From a virus: 27,104 nucleotides of DNA. The notes beneath the pieces were generated by a model that was not told the origin of the DNA, ran no database searches, and was given only the letters and a program-made list of their open reading frames with translations. The stretch is taken from positions 1 to 27,104 of the IMG/VR virus record IMGVR_UViG_3300046816_000386; one strand, 5' to 3'. Positions 13,338 to 22,077 of the stretch are shown here, piece by piece. Position numbers and translations under genes: made by a program. The first letter of the stretch is position 1. Each line of letters begins with the position of its first letter.

Positions 13338-14561
13338 ATGTCATTTAACAGCATGACTCAAGAGTTGTTGGGGATACCGGGTACCAACCTCGGCCTCGTT
13401 AAGACAAAAATTAACGAGGCGTTCACGCTGATCCAAGACGAGAACGTTTGGAGTTTCCAACTACAAACGGGAGGTTGGTTGACGCCCGGATTACTGGGAG
13501 GGAAGACCAATACATTCCTGAGTCCGGGAACGATTTCGATTCAGCCCTTCACAAACCAAATGACGGGTGATGCTGTAGCGACCGCTGCATGGTATGGGGC
13601 TATCAATCCCTTCATCACTGTTTACCAAATTCGTGTCCCGTACTACGACCTCTACAACATCATCGCCATCAACGGCAACGGCACGATAGCCTATGCGACG
13701 ATTTTCACTCCCGGCTCAGGACAGACACCCGGAACGTACACCTACCCCATCCTTGATAACGTAGGCCCCGGAACGGGAGGAAGTGTTTCGATCACAGTCG
13801 CTGCGGATGGGACTGTCAGCGCAGCGCCCATCACGCTAAGCGCGGGCAGTGGCTACATCAGCCCATACATCAATTTTGCGCAGGGGGGAACTCCCGCAAC
13901 CTTTACAGTGACCCAAATTGCCGTGCTGACACTGGACAGGTTGTGGACGAGTCCTGCGCAAATCAATTCTGGCTACATGGCCTACCAAGCGTACTTCCCC
14001 GCTCCGGCTGGTTTCCGGCGCTTCTATGCGATCAGGGATTTGGTAAACAACCAGCCGATGAACTGGGATAAATACACTCAGGTTGATCTTGGAATGATTG
14101 ACCCTCAGAGGACAGACTTTTCGCAGCCTGAGTATGTGGTCTATATAGGACCGGACGCTCGTCAAGGAAGCGCGACGTATGGCCAATTTTTGTACGAACT
14201 CTGGCAAGGACCGATCACGCAATTACCTTATGCGTGTCAGTGGCAAGTGATGTGGCCTGCGCTCGCAGGGCCAAATGATACGGTTCCTGCTCCGCTCACG
14301 GAAGAGCTTCTGAAGTTTCGAGCGTATGAAGTTTTGGCAGCGTGGAAAGAATCGCAAAAGGGCGACGACATGGAGCGCGGGTCTGGCTCTAACTGGCAGT
14401 TTCTCGTGATGTATTACCACCAACAGTATTTGGATTGTCTGAAGAAGCTTCGGATTGTGGATCGCAATGTCACAGACTTGTACTTCCAGAAAATGAACCG
14501 CAACCCTATCAATTCGGAGCCATTTGCCAGCGTGACAGGCCAAATGAGTGTCGGCAGCTAA
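13338..14561 (+). CDS. Neck/connector-like protein with inserted beta module
   Basis: 407 residues. The N-terminal helices (INEAFTLIQDENVWSFQ, residues 25-41) and the C-terminal helical part (320-390, LLKFRAYEVLAAWKES and YYHQQYLDCLKKL) flank a beta domain with YNIIAINGNG, LTLDRLWTSP and YMAYQAYFPAP. This order matches phage neck/head-tail adaptor-type proteins as I know them, and the gene sits where neck genes sit. Residues about 113-196 are a Gly-rich module that appears spliced between ...INGNG and LTLDRLW. It would join portal to tail. Adaptor versus tail-tubular role cannot be separated from sequence alone. Confidence 0.55.
   Translation: MSFNSMTQELLGIPGTNLGLVKTKINEAFTLIQDENVWSFQLQTGGWLTPGLLGGKTNTFLSPGTISIQPFTNQMTGDAVATAAWYGAINPFITVYQIRVPYYDLYNIIAINGNGTIAYATIFTPGSGQTPGTYTYPILDNVGPGTGGSVSITVAADGTVSAAPITLSAGSGYISPYINFAQGGTPATFTVTQIAVLTLDRLWTSPAQINSGYMAYQAYFPAPAGFRRFYAIRDLVNNQPMNWDKYTQVDLGMIDPQRTDFSQPEYVVYIGPDARQGSATYGQFLYELWQGPITQLPYACQWQVMWPALAGPNDTVPAPLTEELLKFRAYEVLAAWKESQKGDDMERGSGSNWQFLVMYYHQQYLDCLKKLRIVDRNVTDLYFQKMNRNPINSEPFASVTGQMSVGS
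13674..13925 (+). repeat. Gly-rich beta module, copy 2 (in neck-like protein)
   Basis: It encodes residues about 113-196 of the neck-like protein. It aligns with copy 1: PGTYTYPILDNVGPGTGG, VAADGTVSAAPITL and SGYISPYINF correspond to VGTYTIAAANPSGGGTGA, VGASGTITSATVL and FNYNSVPTFSL. The host fold reads continuously if it is removed. Confidence 0.65.
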
Positions 14562-14570
14562 GGAGAGAAT

Positions 14571-14954
14571 ATGCCCGGTTATGCAGGAATAGGACGAGCA
14601 ACATTGCTTCGCGAAAACAGACAGGCATTCGCGTGGCAGAACGAGACTGTTGCCGCTGGGACAGCGAACTCGTTAAGTGTGGCCTTTCAACTAGAGAGGG
14701 TACGCAGTGCTCACTACCCGTGGGGGTTTTCTGTCGAAGTGGCCTTCTCTGGTCCTCCGGGAGCGTTTGAAATCGACGTGATGGTGGCGGATACGGATAA
14801 CCCAAATTACTTCATTTCGGCAACGAATATTTCTGCTGTGAACTCCGGCAACGTGGGGCGAGTAGATGTTTTGAATAGCTGGGCAAAATACGTAGCGGTT
14901 TACGTGAAAACGTTGTCCAATGCCGTGGCTATTACTGCTCAGATCACTCGATAG
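14571..14954 (+). CDS. Small beta-sandwich-like protein, probable virion component
   Basis: 127 residues with AAGGAGAG upstream. The sequence alternates polar and hydrophobic residues (FSVEVAFSGPPGAFEIDVMV, AKYVAVYVKTL), as in a beta sandwich, with no signal peptide and no cysteine. It lies between the neck-like gene and the fibre-like gene, a place where tail accessory or fibre-attachment proteins occur. Family not recognised. Notably, it is the last gene before the run of export-signal proteins and lacks such a signal itself. Confidence 0.6.
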   Translation: MPGYAGIGRATLLRENRQAFAWQNETVAAGTANSLSVAFQLERVRSAHYPWGFSVEVAFSGPPGAFEIDVMVADTDNPNYFISATNISAVNSGNVGRVDVLNSWAKYVAVYVKTLSNAVAITAQITR

Positions 14955-14964
14955 GTTACCAAAC

Positions 14965-17900
14965 ATGAACCGTCTCAAGTTAATCGCGATCCTTGGACTT
15001 CTATTAGGAAGTGGGACGGCTTACGCCCAACTGACGGGGTTCAATGGATTCTGCGAGAAGGGTGCAACTCCAGCTACCGTATCTGGCCTCAACAGCACGA
15101 ATACGCTACAAGGTGTGGTTCCGGGAGGGAACGCAGGCTGTCTCGTACAGGTTTATTTGACGGGTACGACAACACCAGCGGTGATTAAGGCAAATGCTGG
15201 TGGTGGCACTCTCTCGAATCCGTTCCGTGCAAACCAAAATGGACAATGGCTTTTCTTCGCAAACACGGGACAGGGCTACGACGTAGTGATGAGCGGAGGA
15301 CTTGCACCGAACGCTTACACGACGCCCGTAACGCTGACGGATTTGCTTGTCCCTTCCGGAAGTGGTGGATCGGGAACGGTCACGAACTTCACGGCAGGCA
15401 ATCTTGCGCCGCTGTTCACCACCACGGTAAACAACGGCTCTACCACTCCCAACCTCGCGTTCAATCTCTCAACCGCTCCGAACCTAGACTTCTTCGGTAA
15501 CGTTAGTGGCAGCACGGGAGCGCCTAGCTACATCCACTTCGTCGCGGGCGCGAACATGACGATCACGCCCAGCGGAGGAAATACACTTACCTTCTCCTCG
15601 ACTGGCGGAGGAACTGGTCTCACCGGCCTCACGGGTGATTGCCTTGCGGGCGACCAATCAACAGCCTGCACTGTTGTGATGGTCCATGCGTTCGACAACA
15701 CTGGGGCTACGCCAAATTCCAGATTTTACATTGAGACGGAAGTTCCTCCAGCCCCCGGAGCTACAAGTGGTAGTGTCGGGTTGTATGCCGAAAATATCTT
15801 CAACGGCGGTGGACCATTTGGCAAGTACGCTTTGTATTACGACAATGACGATCTTTCGGAATGGGTTTCCCAATACATAGATAATTCTGCTCACACTAAC
15901 TCTTACCTCTATGGAAATAATAGTGCTTTAAATATTGTGAATGACGGTTCGCCTCTTGCGGGTACGTCGCAGTTTTTCTTCGCAAACGATTACGATGCGA
16001 TAAAGCAGAGATTGGGAATTTATATCGATAATCAGAATCCCAATTCCCTCATACAGATTCGGTCTGAAGGCACGGACCCGACTCCCTTCTTAGTATTCGG
16101 CAAAGGCACTGAGATTATCCAACTTGAAGGTCAGGAAGTCTTCACGTCGCCGATAAGTTTCGACCCCACGCCAGTAATTTCCGCCCTAAAGACCAACATC
16201 GACGGAGGTGTAGTCTCTGGCTCAATTCGCTCGCAAGCGACTAAAGGCTTTCAGTGGTACACGAATTCTCAAGCCTCCAGCTTCTCCAACATTGCCACTC
16301 TGGAATACAACCCTATAGGCGTCTCTAACGCATGGCGATGGGGATTTGACGCAGACGTGCAGTTTTGGACTGGGAGCACTTTCACTGCGTCTTTTGGACA
16401 CATCAGCGGAATCCAATTCCCCACTATCGCAACCGGAGGCATCTCCTGCCTTCAGGAAGACGCTACCGGGCACGTGACCGGCACAGGCTCAAGTTGCGGA
16501 GGTGGAGGCGGTTCGGGTACAGTCACCAACTTCATCGCAAGCTCTGGCAGTTGGCCGACGTGGCTCGTTCCATCTGTCGCAACTTCCACTACTATCCCAA
16601 CGCTTTCTGTCTCAGCTTCCGCTATCCCCTACACGGCGCTGACTTCGCTCTCCGCCAACACCGTCCTTGGTGCGCTGACGGCTACCACGCCGTCCGGTCT
16701 CGCTGTGCCTTCCTGCTCTGGCGTGACCAACGCGCTTACATGGACCTCCGGCACGGGCTTCGGGTGCAACAGCATCAGCGCTGGCGCTGCGACATTTCCT
16801 TCGATCACCTCCGGCACGAACACCAGTGCCGCAATGGTGGTAGGAACAGGAGCCTCACTCACCTTTTCGGGAGGTGGCACAATCAACGCCAGCACGCTCA
16901 ATGGTGTGTCTCAATTGGCGGTCACGAAGGCTTCCGTTTCGCACCAATTCTTCACTTCTTATACCTCGACGACGGGATTATTCACTTCGGCGCAGCCAGC
17001 CTTTACGGACATTAGCGGACAAACGACGCTGGCACAGTTCCCTAACGCCTCGGCTAACTCTGTACTAGTGGGTTCGGGAGTTTCCGGAGCGGGTACGCAC
17101 TACACCGAAATCACTCTCGGCAGCGGCCTAAGCATGGCTGGTACTGTACTGAGCGCAACTGGTGGTGGAAGTTTAGCTTTCTCGTCTATAACCTCCGCCA
17201 CGAACACCACTGCCGCGATGCTCGTCGGCACCGGCGCATCGCTCGCGCCGACCGGCTCGGGCGCGATTACCGCCACTGCGTTAGTGGCGCTCACAGGGTT
17301 GCCTTCGCAAGCTGCTAGTACCGTCATAGGCAATGCGAACTCTATAAGCGGATCACCCACGGCTCTGTCGATACCTTCATGCTCTGGTGCTTCGAATGCG
17401 CTAACCTTCACGTTCAGCGTGGGTTTTGGCTGCAATGGGGCGATCCAAGCTGTCAATATCGCAGGCACGATCACCGCTGGGTCTAACATCACCATCACCG
17501 GCTCAGGCACTACAGGATCGCCGTACAACATCGCCGCGTCGGGATCGCTGGGCGTAGCGTGGTCTAATATTACCGCTCCTTCGGCCAACCTCGCGCTGAC
17601 GATGGCTGCGAACACTTCGACGTTCACCTACAACGCCGCCACCGGCTCCAGTGATATGTGGAAGATCACCGATACCGCGTCAAACACAGGCACGGGCATC
17701 CTTCTCCATATCACTACAGCTTCCTCATCAACAGAGATTCCGTGGCAGGCTGACGCCAACGGTTGTGGTTGGCAAGTAACCGCCACTGGCTTGCTTAAAG
17801 GTGTGGGTACTTGTAGCAACCAGCATGGCGTTGTGCTCCCCGCTTCGTCTGGCGGGTTGCCTGCACCTATCGCGAGCACGGCGCAAATCTTCACAGACTC

Positions 17901-18312
17901 TTCCGGCAACCTTTCAGCATCGGAGGCTGGTGTATCTGCGGGTGCGTTTAGCCGCATTTGCACGGTGGCCAATACCCTCTGTGGCGGGGGTGGAGGTACA
18001 GCGACTCTAGTAGCCTCCGCTGAAGTTGTAAGTTTTAGCGCTACGCCTACCTTCTCAACCTCCTTCAACGTCTCTCGCATCGTGCTCACGGGCAACGTCA
18101 CCACCTTTACTCTCGGTGCGGGGGCGGATGGCCAACTAAAGACCCTCTGCTTCAAGCAGGGCAGTGGACCGTGGACCGTGACCAACCCTGCGGGCGTCCA
18201 CGGATTCTTCGCCATCGGCAATACGAATGGCCTCTGGAATTGCCAAGCCTTTGCTTACGACAACACTGACTCCATCTGGCAGGCAACCTCTCTAGGAGTG
18301 ACAAACCAGTGA
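14965..18312 (+). CDS. Large fibre-like adhesin with signal peptide
   Basis: 1115 residues. ATG 14965 is chosen because it starts a canonical signal peptide (MNRLKLIAILGLLLGSG, then AYA|Gln at 19-22); the in-frame ATG at 14920 lies inside the preceding gene. Residues 55-125 (VQVYLTGTTTPAV, NPFRANQNGQW) resemble the N-terminal domain of phage tail fibres. The rest is Gly/Ser/Thr-rich with internal repeats: GGSGTVTNF at 134 and 515, a PSCSG...GFGCN unit at 582 and 804, and a 33-residue unit at 611 and 739. The final ~95 residues form a distinct beta domain (VLTGNVTTFTL). I count 16 cysteines. Likely a trimeric receptor-binding fibre or exported adhesin; the export signal is unexpected for a virion part. 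Confidence 0.75.
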   Translation: MNRLKLIAILGLLLGSGTAYAQLTGFNGFCEKGATPATVSGLNSTNTLQGVVPGGNAGCLVQVYLTGTTTPAVIKANAGGGTLSNPFRANQNGQWLFFANTGQGYDVVMSGGLAPNAYTTPVTLTDLLVPSGSGGSGTVTNFTAGNLAPLFTTTVNNGSTTPNLAFNLSTAPNLDFFGNVSGSTGAPSYIHFVAGANMTITPSGGNTLTFSSTGGGTGLTGLTGDCLAGDQSTACTVVMVHAFDNTGATPNSRFYIETEVPPAPGATSGSVGLYAENIFNGGGPFGKYALYYDNDDLSEWVSQYIDNSAHTNSYLYGNNSALNIVNDGSPLAGTSQFFFANDYDAIKQRLGIYIDNQNPNSLIQIRSEGTDPTPFLVFGKGTEIIQLEGQEVFTSPISFDPTPVISALKTNIDGGVVSGSIRSQATKGFQWYTNSQASSFSNIATLEYNPIGVSNAWRWGFDADVQFWTGSTFTASFGHISGIQFPTIATGGISCLQEDATGHVTGTGSSCGGGGGSGTVTNFIASSGSWPTWLVPSVATSTTIPTLSVSASAIPYTALTSLSANTVLGALTATTPSGLAVPSCSGVTNALTWTSGTGFGCNSISAGAATFPSITSGTNTSAAMVVGTGASLTFSGGGTINASTLNGVSQLAVTKASVSHQFFTSYTSTTGLFTSAQPAFTDISGQTTLAQFPNASANSVLVGSGVSGAGTHYTEITLGSGLSMAGTVLSATGGGSLAFSSITSATNTTAAMLVGTGASLAPTGSGAITATALVALTGLPSQAASTVIGNANSISGSPTALSIPSCSGASNALTFTFSVGFGCNGAIQAVNIAGTITAGSNITITGSGTTGSPYNIAASGSLGVAWSNITAPSANLALTMAANTSTFTYNAATGSSDMWKITDTASNTGTGILLHITTASSSTEIPWQADANGCGWQVTATGLLKGVGTCSNQHGVVLPASSGGLPAPIASTAQIFTDSSGNLSASEAGVSAGAFSRICTVANTLCGGGGGTATLVASAEVVSFSATPTFSTSFNVSRIVLTGNVTTFTLGAGADGQLKTLCFKQGSGPWTVTNPAGVHGFFAIGNTNGLWNCQAFAYDNTDSIWQATSLGVTNQ
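16795..16893 (+). repeat. Fibre internal repeat, copy 1
   Basis: Encodes residues 611-643 of the fibre-like protein (FPSITSGTNTSAAMVVGTGA and following). A diverged copy lies at 17179-17277. Similar units are common in phage fibre proteins. Confidence 0.75.
17179..17277 (+). repeat. Fibre internal repeat, copy 2
   Basis: Encodes residues 739-771 (FSSITSATNTTAAMLVGTGA and following), matching copy 1 at most positions; the PSCSG/GFGCN unit lies upstream of copy 1 but downstream of copy 2, so the repeat order differs around the two copies. Confidence 0.75.
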
Positions 18313-19811
18313 AAGCACTTATTCTCACTCTTCTGCTGACTGCATCCGCATCTGCCCAGATCACCGCGAACGGCGTTCCCAATCAGGGCATCACGGGCGT
18401 TTCGCCGGTGCAGAATCGCCCCGCAGGGTCGCTTACTCTCAACACCGCTCCCGACAACCTCTCCGGCGACCGCCATGTGTTCAACCTACGTACCGCGACG
18501 GTTTCTATCGGCAACGAGTTCGATGGGTCCATCTCGGCTGGCTCGATAACCTGCCCCCTCGGAGTCTGCACGGGAACTGGTTATGGAGGACGCTACCTCT
18601 TTCCCAGCCCCTACACCAGCGCCACGGCCACCTGCTATGTAAAGAGCGGATCGGCGGGCGGAGACTTGGCTACGTGCAGCCCGGTTATTGCGGGGCCAGC
18701 CGTTTATGGAGCGACCATCACGGGCGGCGCAGGGCATGATTTCGGTTATTACGACACGAGCACTTTCCACACCGTTGCCGTTGTCGCCGCTTCCACCACC
18801 TTCTTCATGTGGACTGTGGTCAACAATGGGTACTCTTCGGTTGGCCTCTGCCCCGTAAACACGCTGGCGGGCTGCATCACTTCGGTTGACCAATCTACCG
18901 GTGCTCCCGCTCTGGTGTGGATGCAGATGCAGACGGGGGGCAATGGGGGCGTAAGTAATTTCTCCTACGCTGCCGATAACGTCTCCGGGGGCAGTCCGCT
19001 AACGCCTAACATGATTGCGATTCCGCCGACGGATGGGCAGGTTACGCAAGCGCTTCCGCTGCAACTTCAGGTGCCCTCGAATCCCGCAGGCTCGCAGGTC
19101 AACTTCCTCGTTATCCTCCCGCCGAACTACAACCCCACCGTGTCCAATCCGTGGGTGATGTGGATGCAGGGCGACGGCGGAAGCGTCTTCGACATCTTCA
19201 ATATCGCCGTGGATACGCAGATGGCGCAGGGATTGTCGGCGGCGGGATACACCGTCATCGCCACCGACTACACCAGCAATAGCTGCTGGGGCAATGCTGC
19301 TTGTGTTTCAGATATACAGACAGCCGTTTCCAGTGCCCTGCTGCAATTCAATCTCGACCCCATCCCGTACTGCTACGCGGGCTCGATGGGCGGGATGGTG
19401 ATGTTGAATGCCATCTCCCACGGAACGCTGAAGTGTCGCGCAGCAGAGATGGCCTTTCCTGCCGTCAATATGTCGAACATCTATGCGGGCGGGGGCGGAG
19501 CGTTCAATAGTCAACTCCAGACGGCTTATAGCTGCGCCAGTCCAACGACCTGCAATGCAGCGTTCCTGAATGCGGGTGGAGTGCCCTACGACCCCATGAC
19601 CATCGGGATGAAGGTTTTCTCGACAACGCCGATGGATGTGCGCTGTTCCGCGAGTGACGCGACGATTAGCTGCTCGAATAATGGGCAGGCACTTGTAACT
19701 GCCGTGAACGCCGTTGGCGGCTCCTCTGTCTTCACTTCCTGCACCGGAGCGCACGGCGATCCTTCCTGCGTTCTTCCAGCCGCAGCCGTTGATTTCTTCA
19801 AACAGCATTGA
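18309..19811 (+). CDS. Exported alpha/beta-hydrolase (putative esterase)
   Basis: 500 residues from GTG 18309, overlapping the previous stop by 4 nt (GTGA), with AGGAG 10 nt upstream. Signal peptide with ASA|Gln at 14-17. Residues 40-240 are a beta-rich N-terminal part. Residues 263-500 read as an alpha/beta-hydrolase: [13 protein letters not shown] strand, oxyanion-type MQGDGG (286-291), nucleophile elbow AGSMGG with Ser359, acid Asp443 (TTPMDVR) and His482 (GAHGDP), all in canonical order. Sixteen cysteines, an even number, suggest disulfides and an exported protein. It probably hydrolyses ester bonds in host surface or matrix polymers, for example removing acetyl groups, but the substrate is unknown; a polyhydroxyalkanoate or feruloyl-type esterase is also possible. 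Confidence 0.75.
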   Translation: MKALILTLLLTASASAQITANGVPNQGITGVSPVQNRPAGSLTLNTAPDNLSGDRHVFNLRTATVSIGNEFDGSISAGSITCPLGVCTGTGYGGRYLFPSPYTSATATCYVKSGSAGGDLATCSPVIAGPAVYGATITGGAGHDFGYYDTSTFHTVAVVAASTTFFMWTVVNNGYSSVGLCPVNTLAGCITSVDQSTGAPALVWMQMQTGGNGGVSNFSYAADNVSGGSPLTPNMIAIPPTDGQVTQALPLQLQVPSNPAGSQVNFLVILPPNYNPTVSNPWVMWMQGDGGSVFDIFNIAVDTQMAQGLSAAGYTVIATDYTSNSCWGNAACVSDIQTAVSSALLQFNLDPIPYCYAGSMGGMVMLNAISHGTLKCRAAEMAFPAVNMSNIYAGGGGAFNSQLQTAYSCASPTTCNAAFLNAGGVPYDPMTIGMKVFSTTPMDVRCSASDATISCSNNGQALVTAVNAVGGSSVFTSCTGAHGDPSCVLPAAAVDFFKQH

Positions 19812-19816
19812 GGATT

Positions 19817-21352
19817 ATGAAGAGACTTCTTTTCACTCTCGCGTTTCTCCCGCTGTCGCTGATGGCGCAGACGATCAACTACACTCCCACGTTTATGGGC
19901 ATAGCGGTTAGTTCTGATGGAGGTTCTACCTATGCTCCTCTTACCAGCGCTTCAGGCATCACACCGATAACAATTACACCTCAGTTTTTCGTGCCGATGT
20001 GTTCGGCCACGGGAGTGGCTCCTTATTCGCAGTGTACGTTCGGCGGAGGCGGAGGCGGTACACAAGTAAGTGTGAATGGAAGTGCTGCATTAGTTTCACT
20101 TAACATCAACGGATCATTGCCTTCGCCGGATGCAAACTTCATTGCGGGCACAGTTAAGTATTCTGCGCCTAACATGATTACTGAGATTCCTTTCGGATCA
20201 GCTACGACCTTTGGTGTCTACAAAGTAGATAACACCTCTATCACGGCGAGCGCAGGTGTTATCTCTGCGAGCGCTGCTAACTTGGCAGCCTCCGGCAATG
20301 GCGGCGTTACTGGCAACCTTCCTGTGACCAATCTCAACAGTGGCACCGGAGCAACTTCCTCGACCTTCTGGCGCGGTGACGGCACGTGGGCCGCAGCGTC
20401 AGGTGGCGGTGGCGACACGATCACTTCGCCTAACGCGACCCTCAGTGTCGGCGGCACCTCAACAAACACCACGCTGGATGTGGTGGGCGCAACTGGCAAA
20501 ATCCTCGCAGGCGCGACTCCAGCACTCACATTCACGCCAGCGCTAGGTGTAGACGGCACCTCGGCGGGCACTCTGCAACTCGCGAACGGCTCTGCTTCCG
20601 CACACACGATCTGGGCCAGCGGCGCGACCACCACGAACACGATCCAAGGCTTCGCAGTGGTGCCCACCACGGGCCACCTCGTCGATTGCACTGTAACCTC
20701 GACCACCTGCCTGCTGCACGACAGCGCGGTCGTCACCGCGAACGTCGTCACGGCTGCCAGCGCCGCGACCGCAGCGAATCAACTCTGTGTGTCTAACAGC
20801 ACGGACAAGACCTGCAATTACATTGATTTTCCCGACCTGATAATCGTGCCAACTGCTAATTGCAACAACACCACGCCGGGTTCAGGGTGGTCGCTACCAG
20901 CTTCGGGCGCTCCCACTCTAATCTGCCGCACAGGAACCAACGTCAACACGGGTGCTCTACAGTTCGCGCAATCGAACTCGGCGCAATTCCAAATACATTT
21001 GCCCAAAGACTACGATTCAAGCGCAACCACCTACGCAACCATAGACCTCACGCAAAGCGCTAATGGAACTGCGGGGCAGTCCATCATTATGCAACTTGCT
21101 GTGGGTTGCGGCCCAACGGATGATTCCTCTTTCGGTGCGGCCCAGAACTTTACCACTTTCAACACCACGTTTACCACCATCAACGTGATTACCCCCGAAA
21201 CACTTTCAGGTGTGACTATTACCGGCTGCACTGCCGGTCAGCTAATGAGCTTCAAGGTGTCTCGCAGCGGAAGCGATACATCGACCGTGGTTCCCAACGT
21301 ATTCGCCGTCACGCTGACGATTCCTCGCAAGATTGTGCTACAGGCAAACTGA
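19817..21352 (+). CDS. Second fibre-like protein with signal peptide
   Basis: 511 residues. ATG 19817 is preceded by TGAGG, overlapping the upstream stop; a TTG at 19808 is possible but less natural. Signal peptide [17 protein letters not shown]|Gln at 17-18. A Gly run (GGGGGG, 76-81) follows. Residues 160-195 carry the phage-fibre phrase [11 protein letters not shown] and [10 protein letters not shown], common in tail fibres and their metagenomic relatives. Residues 338-511 form a beta domain with paired cysteines, probably the receptor- or glycan-binding end. Ten cysteines in all. It lacks any visible catalytic motif. Likely an adhesin working alongside the large fibre-like protein; whether it is on the virion or released is unknown. 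Confidence 0.7.
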   Translation: MKRLLFTLAFLPLSLMAQTINYTPTFMGIAVSSDGGSTYAPLTSASGITPITITPQFFVPMCSATGVAPYSQCTFGGGGGGTQVSVNGSAALVSLNINGSLPSPDANFIAGTVKYSAPNMITEIPFGSATTFGVYKVDNTSITASAGVISASAANLAASGNGGVTGNLPVTNLNSGTGATSSTFWRGDGTWAAASGGGGDTITSPNATLSVGGTSTNTTLDVVGATGKILAGATPALTFTPALGVDGTSAGTLQLANGSASAHTIWASGATTTNTIQGFAVVPTTGHLVDCTVTSTTCLLHDSAVVTANVVTAASAATAANQLCVSNSTDKTCNYIDFPDLIIVPTANCNNTTPGSGWSLPASGAPTLICRTGTNVNTGALQFAQSNSAQFQIHLPKDYDSSATTYATIDLTQSANGTAGQSIIMQLAVGCGPTDDSSFGAAQNFTTFNTTFTTINVITPETLSGVTITGCTAGQLMSFKVSRSGSDTSTVVPNVFAVTLTIPRKIVLQAN

Positions 21353-22077
21353 TGAATAAGCTGCTCTCGCTCGCGCTGACGTGGTGCCTGATCTATGCAC
21401 AGTACATCCCTGTGCCCTTCACCCATTCGAGCGGTGGAGGCGGGGGCGTCATCGCCTCGTCGGTCTACAGCCAAGCCGGAAACGTCACCGTCCCCATGCA
21501 GATTGTCTACACCCCTTCCGGTTCAGGACATGGGCTGTACATCTTCGCCGCGTTAGGCACGGGAACAGTCACCAGCATCACCGACTCGGCGGGTTCGCCC
21601 TCCGTTATCACTTCTTCAACCGCATGGAATGTGCCCAACGGCGGCGGCGTTTACGAATCGTGGATGGAGAGCGGTGCGAGTTCAGGGGCGCACATTATTA
21701 CGGTCAACGTGGGAACGTCACCCACCTACGGCGTTCTCTATGTAATCGAGCTAACCAGCAGCAGCGCCGCTGGGGCAACTTCCGTCACCAGCATCGGTAG
21801 CTCCAGCACGAATCCCATCCCTTGCGGCTCACTGACCACTAGCAGTGGCTCCATCGTGCTCGCGTTTGCCTTCGTCTATGACGGGGGGGCTGTGCTGAGC
21901 GTAGGTTCCGGTCCACCCTCCTTCACCTTTCCCACGCCCACGGGAGTTGGCCTTCCCTACGCAGGTATGGAGTTTTCTGCCACGACAACCGCAACGACCT
22001 ATACCATCGCCAGCGGCTTCGTCCCAACGCTGACGGGCGATCCTTACTTTTGCTATGCAGTGGAGGCGCTGCCCTAA
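21352..22077 (+). CDS. Exported beta-sandwich protein (241 aa)
   Basis: ATG 21352 shares 1 nt with the preceding TGA stop. Signal peptide [16 protein letters not shown]|Gln. A Gly-rich linker (GGGGG, about 28-32) leads to a single domain of about 200 residues with strands such as GLYIFAALGTG, VTSITDSAGSP, GVLYVIELTSS and SIVLAFAFVYDG. This strand pattern resembles small jelly-roll-like domains that I have seen in secreted bacterial and phage proteins, some linked to carbohydrate binding, but I cannot name the family. The mature part has two cysteines. It stops on the start codon of the next gene (TAATG). Confidence 0.65.
   Translation: MNKLLSLALTWCLIYAQYIPVPFTHSSGGGGGVIASSVYSQAGNVTVPMQIVYTPSGSGHGLYIFAALGTGTVTSITDSAGSPSVITSSTAWNVPNGGGVYESWMESGASSGAHIITVNVGTSPTYGVLYVIELTSSSAAGATSVTSIGSSSTNPIPCGSLTTSSGSIVLAFAFVYDGGAVLSVGSGPPSFTFPTPTGVGLPYAGMEFSATTTATTYTIASGFVPTLTGDPYFCYAVEALP

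Noticed and set aside
14920-14964. Earlier ATG for the fibre-like gene
   Set aside because: It would overlap the preceding gene and place extra residues before a canonical signal peptide starting at 14965.
16365-17015. 216-codon + strand ORF inside the fibre-like gene
   Set aside because: Arg/His/Cys-rich, out of frame with the repeat-encoding gene, no start signal; a by-product of repetitive GC-rich sequence.
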